This document shows positions 17,259-24,720 of a DNA stretch of 64,000 nucleotides, piece after piece (positions within the stretch are counted from its first letter, which is position 1; each line of letters starts with the position of its first letter). A program made the translations under genes and the position numbers. The notes under the pieces are model-generated. The model made no database searches. It saw only the letters and a program-made list of their open reading frames with translations, and had not been told where the DNA came from. The stretch comes from Treponema sp. J25 (GTDB taxonomy: Bacteria > Spirochaetota > Spirochaetia > Treponematales > Breznakiellaceae), in assembly GCF_004343725.1 (NCBI RefSeq), contig NZ_PTQW01000031.1:1-64000 (forward strand). Reading direction: 5' to 3'.

Positions 17259-17774
17259 TTACGCTCGAGTAATCACCGTAAAGGCTAGATCAATAGTAAA
17301 GGAATCATTGTAGAGATCTAGCTTGACCTTCGCCCTCCCTTTTCTTTTATCGACCTTTACGATGGATCCCTCGAGTCCTTTGAGGGGACCTTCGGTAATC
17401 ACGATCCGATCCTGTTCATCAAAATAGACGATGGATTTTTCTGCGATGGGACCGAGGCGAATAAAATGAAGGACCGTTTCGAGATCCTTTCCTGAAAGGG
17501 GAGTAGGTTCTGAGTTAGATCGGAGAAAACGATAAAACCCTTCGGTTTTGCGGAGTTCCCAATAGAGGAGAGGGGAAAAGGCTGTCTCTGTTTGGATAAA
17601 TATATAACCCGGAAAGATAGGGGCCAGTTCGGTGTATAATTTCCCCATGCGTCGAATGGTGAGACGACGGCGGGGGAAGTGAAAAGACAGGGGAGTATCG
17701 GGATGTCTGCTGGTAAAGGTCTGGATGAATTTTTCTTCTCCCTTGGTTCGTACCTGGATGGTGTAGTACATCAT
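17259..17774 (-). CDS. Specialised NusG paralogue (LoaP/RfaH-type antiterminator)
   Basis: Short NusG-family protein of 171-172 residues: an NGN domain (MYYTIQVRTKGEEKF to GYIFIQTE) and a C-terminal KOW motif (GPLKGLEGSIVKVD). Two adjacent ATGs, 17774 and 17771, are the plausible starts; an open frame to 17900 lacks family similarity. It is the first gene of the run containing sugar-modifying enzymes and the molybdo-enzyme set, the usual position for NusG paralogues that prevent early termination in long polysaccharide operons. Housekeeping NusG is expected elsewhere, near the L11 operon. Target specificity is inference. Confidence 0.85.
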   Translation of the reverse strand: MMYYTIQVRTKGEEKFIQTFTSRHPDTPLSFHFPRRRLTIRRMGKLYTELAPIFPGYIFIQTETAFSPLLYWELRKTEGFYRFLRSNSEPTPLSGKDLETVLHFIRLGPIAEKSIVYFDEQDRIVITEGPLKGLEGSIVKVDKRKGRAKVKLDLYNDSFTIDLAFTVITRA

Positions 17775-17901
17775 GCCATGAGCATAGCACAGAGCATGAC
17801 CTCTAGGCAACGGAAGGGTTTTTATAATAGGGTACGGATTCCGTTTGTTTCTGCTATGCGGTGGTCTCCGATATTTTTTGTTGGACTGAACATACAACAA
17901 A

Positions 17902-17928
17902 GGGTGCCCGGGAAAATCCGGAGCACCC
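17902..17928 (-). terminator. Hairpin after the FecR-domain gene
   Basis: GGGTGC/GCACCC arms enclose a CCGG/CCGG inner pair with one bulged A. On the minus strand the stem is followed by TTTGTTG, a modest T-rich tract. It lies between the FecR gene stop (17956) and the NusG-like start. Confidence 0.5.
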
Positions 17929-17955
17929 TCATACTTTTTATTCTATTTGCAGTAA

Positions 17956-20127
17956 TTAAAAGTGCACCCGTGTTTCGATAGTGAGGGTTGGACCACTAGT
18001 ATAGGTAGGATTGGTAATCGAAAGGGTTTCGTTTCGAAGGGCATTGTTGGCAAGGATAAACGCCAGATCCACCGTCGGTGCAATGGGGACCACCACCTCT
18101 CCTTTAAAGATGGTGTTGGTATCAAAGAGATTTTGTCCCTTCGCAAGGGCATACACAAAGCCGGTCCGTTCATAACTGATAGAACCATACACATCATAGA
18201 TGGGAATGAGTCCTCGTTTTATTGTCAGTACCGCCTTGATATAGTCTTCCTTGCTTGCATCCACAAAGGAAACATCTCCGGTGGGTGACCAGGGCATAAG
18301 ATACCCCACCGTCATGGTGATCTTGTCCTTTATGAGGGAGAAGCCTGCCTCTCCGTAGATCCCGTTGATGGTTGCCTCCTGGCTCACCGGATTCTGGGCG
18401 AGGTTTATGAAATCTACCGCATACTGGGCCCGATTTCGTTCGTAGGTTCCATCGAACAACGAAGGTCTAAAGGCGCCCCGGTAGAATCGATATTCCAGTC
18501 TCCAGTCGATAAAGAGGACCCGTCCCATAAAACCGGTCATGAAGCCATAGTTCTGGAGAGCGTCAAACCCACTGCCCCGGTCGGGATCATAGATGGTTTT
18601 GTATTGCAAACCCGTTTCAAGTCCCGCTACTTCGGTCCTTGTGTAAGGGGCCACCGCAGCCACATCCGCAAAGGCCCGCAGCGCAAGCCAATCCATTTTA
18701 AGAATCGGCACATCAATATCCAGGGCCCCACCCAACAGCATCGGATTCCCGAGGGCATCCTGATCTGCCTTGCTCATGGCAGAAGCCGGATTAATATCCG
18801 CCACAAAGGTTATGCCGAAATACTGAGCAAGCTTTACGCGGGTTCCAAAGATCTCCGGTCTACCGATATCGTTGATTGCCCCTTCCAGAGCCCAGGGGCC
18901 TGCATCATAACCTGCATTCAGCCCAACCCGCCGTACCGATGGGAAGTCTGCATCATTGGCAAAGTTCCGCATGAGGATCCCATGCCCCAGGGTCATGGAA
19001 GAAAGGTTCCCTACTTTAAAGTAAAGATTGTCCACCAGGGGATCCCCATATTCAATGTATCGAATCTTAAGGGTCAGGTCCTGGAGGGCGTCCAGGGCTC
19101 CTTCGCCGGGGTTGCTTGCCCAGTATTCACTTCCGAAGGACCATTCATTGTTTCCTGCAGGATGGTACCAGGTAGAAGGATTAAAGAGGTCGTTGGTATA
19201 AATAACCGGCAGGTACAGGGCCATCTTTAATTTGCCAAGGGAGAATACCGGTTGTATCACCGCCTTGGAATAGGTTTTCCCATCAATAGCAACCGAACCA
19301 ATCTCAAAGCCCAGCATGTCCCCGAGCCATCCCATCAATTTAGATTCGGTGGCCCTTGGCTTTTCTTTCCCCTCTGAAGGAGCAGCCGTCTCTGCAGAAG
19401 GAGGAAGAACCGCTGCTTCTGTATTTTTGGGGGAATCTTCACTCGTTTGGGCTGCCGGTGCCTCTGCTTGGGGCACTGTTTCAGGATTAAGCCTGATGAA
19501 ATTCACGAGGTCCTGGAATTCCTGGGTAAATTGGTCCATCGTAAAGGGAACGGGAAGAAAGGCAGCACCAAAGACATCCACAAATTGGCCGGCCCCAACC
19601 AGGACCGATTGAACAGCTCCACCGCTTGTGCGGGCAAACTCTACCAGGCCCCGTTGGACATAGACCGCATCCCGTTTGCCTTCCTCTACCACCATGCTAA
19701 AGTCTGTTCCCCGCACGCCACAAACTGCGGTGGGGGTGCGGATTTCGTATCTTTCTTTACCCGTTACCTTTGCGGCCACCGTTCTGATTTTACCGGCCGC
19801 GAGGGACATTCGGTTGGTGTCCTGGCCCCCTCCACTCGCCAGGGCTTCAATCTTAAAGGTGGTATTCCGGGAAAGCTTAATAATACTGCCATTGGGATCA
19901 AGCTGAAGTTCCGCGGTAGTTTTTCCCGTTCTAATCGTCTCACCCACTTGAATGGTGTCACCCATCATGGCAGCGCGGGGTGTGCCTTCTTTAGTAATAA
20001 CCGTGAGGGCCGATTCATCGTCGGCGTATACTAAAAGGGCCTTTGGTCCCCCCTGGGCCCACACCATCGTGACACTGCTGAAGATAGCTATAAAAAGGAA
20101 TATATGCCGTATCCAGGCTTTTTTCAT
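17956..20127 (-). CDS. FecR-domain protein fused to an outer-membrane beta-barrel
   Basis: Secreted protein of 723 residues. A signal peptide ends near VWAQG. Residues ~55-170 form a FecR-type domain (GDTIQVGETIRTG, NTTFKIE, TPTAVCGVRGTDFSM). An Ala/Glu/Pro-rich linker (~230-265) follows, then a long barrel-like region ending in the aromatic strand TIETRVHF. The C-terminal part is paralogous to the next-upstream gene product (shared YIxYxxxGxPL, TLGxGxxMxN). FecR domains elsewhere regulate or bind surface carbohydrate; here the fusion to a barrel suggests a surface-anchored role. It starts 10 nt after its partner gene. Confidence 0.72.
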   Translation of the reverse strand: MKKAWIRHIFLFIAIFSSVTMVWAQGGPKALLVYADDESALTVITKEGTPRAAMMGDTIQVGETIRTGKTTAELQLDPNGSIIKLSRNTTFKIEALASGGGQDTNRMSLAAGKIRTVAAKVTGKERYEIRTPTAVCGVRGTDFSMVVEEGKRDAVYVQRGLVEFARTSGGAVQSVLVGAGQFVDVFGAAFLPVPFTMDQFTQEFQDLVNFIRLNPETVPQAEAPAAQTSEDSPKNTEAAVLPPSAETAAPSEGKEKPRATESKLMGWLGDMLGFEIGSVAIDGKTYSKAVIQPVFSLGKLKMALYLPVIYTNDLFNPSTWYHPAGNNEWSFGSEYWASNPGEGALDALQDLTLKIRYIEYGDPLVDNLYFKVGNLSSMTLGHGILMRNFANDADFPSVRRVGLNAGYDAGPWALEGAINDIGRPEIFGTRVKLAQYFGITFVADINPASAMSKADQDALGNPMLLGGALDIDVPILKMDWLALRAFADVAAVAPYTRTEVAGLETGLQYKTIYDPDRGSGFDALQNYGFMTGFMGRVLFIDWRLEYRFYRGAFRPSLFDGTYERNRAQYAVDFINLAQNPVSQEATINGIYGEAGFSLIKDKITMTVGYLMPWSPTGDVSFVDASKEDYIKAVLTIKRGLIPIYDVYGSISYERTGFVYALAKGQNLFDTNTIFKGEVVVPIAPTVDLAFILANNALRNETLSITNPTYTSGPTLTIETRVHF

Positions 20128-20137
20128 CGTTCGCCTC

Positions 20138-21541
20138 CTAGAACTGGACCGTCGTCATCAAGCTCGACGTCACCACATACGAATCCGTTCCCGGATCGTA
20201 GCGCAAATTATACACCAGCGAAAGAATCGCCGGTCCTGTTCTATAGTTTATTTTAGCACTTATGACCGCATTTTCAGGATCTACCAGATCCTTGAAAAAG
20301 TTCCCTGTTCCTTTAGGTGTGGGGGCTCCAAGATAATACTTTTCGTAGAGCGCATCAAAAGAGAATCCTGCCAGAAGCCCTTCCCCGAGCCGGGCAATCA
20401 TCCGTAGATGGGGAAAATCGGTGATAGCCGTATCCGTAAGGGTTGTGGGAAGCGCCTTAAATGGCCCATCCAGGCTTGCGTTGAACACAACCAGTTCATC
20501 CATAAGGGAGAACCCCATGCTCGCAAGCCAGCCGGTATATATATCGCCAGAGGGATCACCGGTAAGGGAGGCGTATTTAATGTGGCGGAAAAGGTCATAG
20601 GAACTATCAAAATACGTAGGGATAAAATCGGGGCCTAAGAGTCTCAACTGCGCGCCGTAGGTCATAAAACCAAAGAGTTTACCTCCCATACCGAGCATGG
20701 AACCCCAGCGACTGCGGGGTTGGAAGACCAGATCCGAAAAGGCCGCCAGGCTTACCAGGGAGGTATTCACAATGGGAACCCGGGTATCGAGCCCCCAGAT
20801 AACCACCGTTTCGTTGCTTAAGTTATAGGTGCTCACAAAAGTAGAATCCGCATAGCGCAGAGGATCCCGGTCGGCTGCTACGGTAACCCCTACTTGCATC
20901 TGTTTTAGAATGGGTAGATCGAAAGGATACAGGGGACGGACATACAAACGGCTTCCCACCACATCAAAATTGGCCAGGTTCCCCACAAAGGTTTCAATTC
21001 CCACATAGGGGAAATTGAAAAGTACGCCATCTATGTCGAGGGCGGCCCCAAAAATGCGGGTAGCGGGTAAGAAGCGGGTATTGGAATAATTGCCCATAAT
21101 GAAACCGTTCCCCAATGTCCCATCGTCGAAGGAGCCAAGTTTTACAAAAAGAGGTTCTCCCTTTTCGGCATACCTGATATAGGCAATTTTGGGAAGGTAC
21201 AGTTCGAAGAAGTTTTTTCCCGCCTTTTGCCAGTTCCAGTCGGGTTCGTATATTTCGACGGCGGTTCCACCGGGACCAGGCTTAATATTAAAGTGTATAG
21301 TGAGATCGAGGCCAATACCGAATTTTCCCAGGGCAATGTCAGGTTTTAGGGTAAGCTTATTGTAGGTTGCCTGGTTTTCTGCCGTTAAAGGGGCAGTGGG
21401 ATCTATGGGTAGTATTTCTGTGCCAAGGCCCAATTGAAAGGTGAATGCCGGAGCATTTGCGTTCTCCGCCTGCAGGGGAAGAATAGAAAAAATTCCTCCC
21501 AACACCAAGAGGGTCAGGCTGTGTCGTATCGTCTGTTTCAT
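20138..21541 (-). CDS. Predicted outer-membrane beta-barrel protein
   Basis: 467 residues with a signal peptide ending near LQAEN, followed by alternating amphipathic strands and a terminal SSLMTTVQF. It shares the pattern of the barrel half of the FecR protein encoded 10 nt downstream (YIRYAEKGEPLFVKLG, TLGNGFIMGNY). I place the start at the ATG 21541, preceded by GGAGGAG; an in-frame upstream start at 21562 lacks a ribosome site. No known porin family recognised. Confidence 0.65.
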   Translation of the reverse strand: MKQTIRHSLTLLVLGGIFSILPLQAENANAPAFTFQLGLGTEILPIDPTAPLTAENQATYNKLTLKPDIALGKFGIGLDLTIHFNIKPGPGGTAVEIYEPDWNWQKAGKNFFELYLPKIAYIRYAEKGEPLFVKLGSFDDGTLGNGFIMGNYSNTRFLPATRIFGAALDIDGVLFNFPYVGIETFVGNLANFDVVGSRLYVRPLYPFDLPILKQMQVGVTVAADRDPLRYADSTFVSTYNLSNETVVIWGLDTRVPIVNTSLVSLAAFSDLVFQPRSRWGSMLGMGGKLFGFMTYGAQLRLLGPDFIPTYFDSSYDLFRHIKYASLTGDPSGDIYTGWLASMGFSLMDELVVFNASLDGPFKALPTTLTDTAITDFPHLRMIARLGEGLLAGFSFDALYEKYYLGAPTPKGTGNFFKDLVDPENAVISAKINYRTGPAILSLVYNLRYDPGTDSYVVTSSLMTTVQF

Positions 21542-21556
21542 CACGTTCTCCTCCCT

Positions 21557-21627
21557 ACTCAAAATTATACTACATGGCTGGATAAAAAAAAGGAAAAAAG
21601 TTTACAATATGACTAGTTTTGTATGAT
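21557..21627. promoter_or_regulatory. Divergent promoter region between barrel operon and M16 operon
   Basis: Minus strand: TATAAT at 21564-21569, 22 nt before the ATG at 21541, but no good -35 box. Plus strand: TTTACA (21601-21606) and TATGAT (21622-21627) with a short 15-bp spacer, just before the GGAGGAGG ribosome site of the M16 gene. Confidence 0.4.
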
Positions 21628-21645
21628 TTTTAGGAGGAGGTATTC

Positions 21646-23118
21646 ATGAAGGTTGGAATTCGTCGGTGGCCCCTGGTACTGATGGTGATGGTAGGAAGTA
21701 TCTGGGCTCCCCTTCTTTGGTCAGAAATCCCTGAAGGAACTCCCCGCGGTTTTTCCCGCCAGGTACTCGATAATGGGCTTGAGGTGTTTTTGTATGAAAA
21801 CCACAGTACACCCCTGGTGTATATTGAGATTGCCTTTCGTTGTGGGGGTATTACTCAGGATGAGCGGACCGCAGGGCTCTTTCATTTTTACGAGCACCTG
21901 ATGTTTAAGGGGAATTCTCGATATCCCACCGCAGCGGCGGTGCAAACCGCCTATCTTGATCTTGGGGTGTCTCAATGGAATGGTTCTACCGGCTCGGAGT
22001 ACGTAAACTATTATTTTACCGTTCCTTCCCATATGATTCGGGAGGGTCTTGAGTTCTGGTCCTTTGCGATTCGAGAACCCCTCCTTAAAGAGGAAGAAAT
22101 AGAGCGAGAAAAAGGGGTGGTGATCAGCGAAATTACCGGTGATTTTTCGGATCCTGACCAGATCTTTCAAGCTGCAGTGGATAAGCATCTTTTTCCGCGC
22201 TATCCCTGGCGGCGGGATCCCCGGGGAACGGTGGAAAATGTTCGTTCCTGTACTCGAGATGACCTGCTTCGTATCAAAAACACCTATTATGTTCCTAACA
22301 ATGCGGCCCTTTTTATTGGGGGAGATATTGACCCTGTCAAAACCCTGGCACTGGTGAAAGAGATCTACGGTAGCTGGAAAGCTGCCCCGGACCCCTGGGC
22401 CACGGCGCTTTCCCCCCAGGTAGATAAACCCTTCCAGAAACCCCTCTTCCTTGTGTACCCCGATAGTACGGTAAATCCCCGGATTGGGGTAGTCAGTATC
22501 TACTATCGGGGCCCCGATGTTCAGCGGGATACCAATGCTACCTATGGTGCCGATGTCTGGGGAACCCTTTTGGATAATCCTGCGGGTCGATACAAGACCC
22601 GTCTTATTCAAGCTAACCTGGGCATCCCTGATCCCCGGTATACGGGGGCCTGGTATTGGACCCAGCGGGATGGGGGACAAATCGTTTTTTGGGCCTATCT
22701 TTTAAGGGATGAACGACCCTTTAGCCAGAAAGTGCGATCCCTGTATGAACTGCTTTCTCAGCAGGAAATTCCAGCCATGGTTCAGGACCCTGCCTATTTC
22801 TCCGCAGAAGAATTTGAACTGGTAAAGCAGGTCCTCGAAAATCAACAAATTTTGGAACAAGAGACGGTAGAGGGTTTCCTTCGGAACCTTCGATTCTGGT
22901 GGGCCTCGGCTTCTACGGACTACTACTTTTCGTACATGAAGAATCTCCGTTCCACCACAAAAGAAGCGGTAAGCCGGTATGTACAACAGTATCTTCTGGG
23001 AACGGCCCCCCTTATTACGCTGCGGATTCATCCATCGGTGTATGAGCAGGAGAAAAAACGATTAGAAAGCGATGGTTTTACCGTCATCACCGAAGACAAA
23101 GCCTTTTGGTGGAAATAA
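21646..23118 (+). CDS. Secreted M16-family zinc peptidase (active subunit)
   Basis: 490 residues with a signal peptide (hydrophobic stretch to LLWSE). The inverted zinc motif HFYEH near residue 84 and the downstream EREKGVVISE, which supplies the third zinc ligand, mark a catalytically competent M16 (insulinase-like) peptidase acting in the periplasm. The GGAGGAGG ribosome site precedes the ATG. The next gene, 18 nt downstream, encodes a related protein without the zinc motif, so the two probably form a heterodimer like the bacterial M16B pairs. Substrate unknown. Confidence 0.88.
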   Translation: MKVGIRRWPLVLMVMVGSIWAPLLWSEIPEGTPRGFSRQVLDNGLEVFLYENHSTPLVYIEIAFRCGGITQDERTAGLFHFYEHLMFKGNSRYPTAAAVQTAYLDLGVSQWNGSTGSEYVNYYFTVPSHMIREGLEFWSFAIREPLLKEEEIEREKGVVISEITGDFSDPDQIFQAAVDKHLFPRYPWRRDPRGTVENVRSCTRDDLLRIKNTYYVPNNAALFIGGDIDPVKTLALVKEIYGSWKAAPDPWATALSPQVDKPFQKPLFLVYPDSTVNPRIGVVSIYYRGPDVQRDTNATYGADVWGTLLDNPAGRYKTRLIQANLGIPDPRYTGAWYWTQRDGGQIVFWAYLLRDERPFSQKVRSLYELLSQQEIPAMVQDPAYFSAEEFELVKQVLENQQILEQETVEGFLRNLRFWWASASTDYYFSYMKNLRSTTKEAVSRYVQQYLLGTAPLITLRIHPSVYEQEKKRLESDGFTVITEDKAFWWK

Positions 23119-23136
23119 GAAAAAGGGGAGAGATAT

Positions 23137-24615
23137 ATGAAACAGCACAAACTATTACGATACGGTTATTCGGCTTTCGTTTATCTGGCTCTTATGGTCC
23201 TTTTTTTGTGGGGGTCCTGTGCAACTCCAGGGGATCGCCAGGGGACGGTGAAAGAGGTCTCCTCAGGATATGAGGCTTTTTATACGCAAAACCAGAAAGA
23301 TTTTACCCAGCGGACCTTATCCAATGGAATTCCCCTTGTCATAAAAGGAAATGCCCCCGGTCGTGTTGTTACGCTTAAAATCCTTATTCGAGGGGGAAGT
23401 TCCCTCATTCCTCCCCAAAAAGCAGGTCTTGAGAAAGTGGGACTTGCCCTCCTTTCCCGCGGCTCAGAACGATATCCCTACGAGGGCATCCTTGACACCC
23501 TGTATCGAACCTCCGCTTCTTTGTCGTTTGATAGCCAGTTAGATTATGCAAGTTATGATCTCATCTGTATCGACCAGTATCTTCCTACTCTTTTTGATAT
23601 GTATATTGATGGGTTCCTCCATCCTCTTTTTACGCAGGAACAATTTGAGCTTGTTCGGAACGAGGCCCTTCAAGCTCTGGAAGAAGAGGCAGGGGATCCC
23701 GATCGCTTTGGAAGACGCAAGGGAATCGAAACGCTTTTCCAGGGAGAAGCCTATGAAAGCCTGCCGGCAGGAACAAGAGAATCCCTTTTATCTCTTACCC
23801 TTGAAGATGTTCGACAATGGCATCGTTCAATCTTAAATGCCCAGCGACTGGTAGTCATTGTGGTGGGAAACGTTTCCTCCCAGGATATAGTTTCTCGGTT
23901 TGAAAAGAATGTGGGGACCTTACCGAAGAATCCCGTTACCTTCCCTTCGGCGTCCTATCACATCGGTTCTGAGGTGCGTACCTTCCCTCATGCCGCGAGT
24001 AAAGATGTGGCCTATATCCAGGGCTTTTTTCAGCTACCACCCCGTTCTCATGCCGATTATGTGCCCTTCGCCATGGGGATCGATATGCTGGATGATCTTT
24101 ATTTTAATATTGTCCGGGAACAGTATGGGGCCTGTTATTCGGTGGGTACTATTTTTAATCAGGCAAAGAGTCCCTACGGCATTGTGTGGGTGTATAAGGC
24201 TACCGATATACAGGGAATTCCCCGGTATATCGAAGAGGCTTGGAATCTTTTTAAAAAGGAACAGCTTATTTTAATGAAGGATCCGGAAACGGATCAGTAT
24301 GTGTATACCTCCCTTTCAGAACGATTACGGGCCTATAAAAACAAATACATTAATCAACTCTTTGAAAACCAAAAAACCTCTGCCCAGATTGCGGGGCTCA
24401 TTGCACGGAGCTTTATATTTACGGGAGATCCCCTGGATTATCTTCGTTTCCCCGAACGGATCGAAGCGGTGACGGTGGGGGATATTACAAGGGCGATGAA
24501 TCGCTGGCTTTTTGGGGCTTCCCTTCAGTGGGTTGTGGTAAGCGATGCAAATGGCCTGGCCAAAATAAAGGGGATTTCTTTCCCGGGGGTAGCTGCAGGC
24601 TCTTCTCAAAAATAA
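23137..24615 (+). CDS. M16-family inactive partner, predicted lipoprotein
   Basis: 492 residues with a lipoprotein signal (LFLWGSC, Cys near residue 28). The M16 fold is recognisable (SNGIPLVIKG, SLTLEDVRQWH), but the position of the HxxEH zinc motif reads GLEKVGLALLSRGSERY, so no metal site. Glu-rich FELVRNEALQALEEE corresponds to the second zinc helix. Expected to complete the chamber of the peptidase encoded immediately upstream and to tether it to a membrane. Same operon, same strand. Confidence 0.84.
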   Translation: MKQHKLLRYGYSAFVYLALMVLFLWGSCATPGDRQGTVKEVSSGYEAFYTQNQKDFTQRTLSNGIPLVIKGNAPGRVVTLKILIRGGSSLIPPQKAGLEKVGLALLSRGSERYPYEGILDTLYRTSASLSFDSQLDYASYDLICIDQYLPTLFDMYIDGFLHPLFTQEQFELVRNEALQALEEEAGDPDRFGRRKGIETLFQGEAYESLPAGTRESLLSLTLEDVRQWHRSILNAQRLVVIVVGNVSSQDIVSRFEKNVGTLPKNPVTFPSASYHIGSEVRTFPHAASKDVAYIQGFFQLPPRSHADYVPFAMGIDMLDDLYFNIVREQYGACYSVGTIFNQAKSPYGIVWVYKATDIQGIPRYIEEAWNLFKKEQLILMKDPETDQYVYTSLSERLRAYKNKYINQLFENQKTSAQIAGLIARSFIFTGDPLDYLRFPERIEAVTVGDITRAMNRWLFGASLQWVVVSDANGLAKIKGISFPGVAAGSSQK

Positions 24616-24720
24616 AGGTATGTGTCTTTTTTGACTCCCCATGTCTGACTGTTTAACCAGGGGCTCCCAGGGACTCCCTGGAGGAATGGTTGAGACTCTT
24701 TTTCTTGATAGGGCCGGAAC

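Noticed and set aside
17775-17900. Longer NusG-like protein starting at 17900
   Set aside because: The added 42 residues lack NusG similarity; NGN domains begin right at the M-Y-Y-T position.
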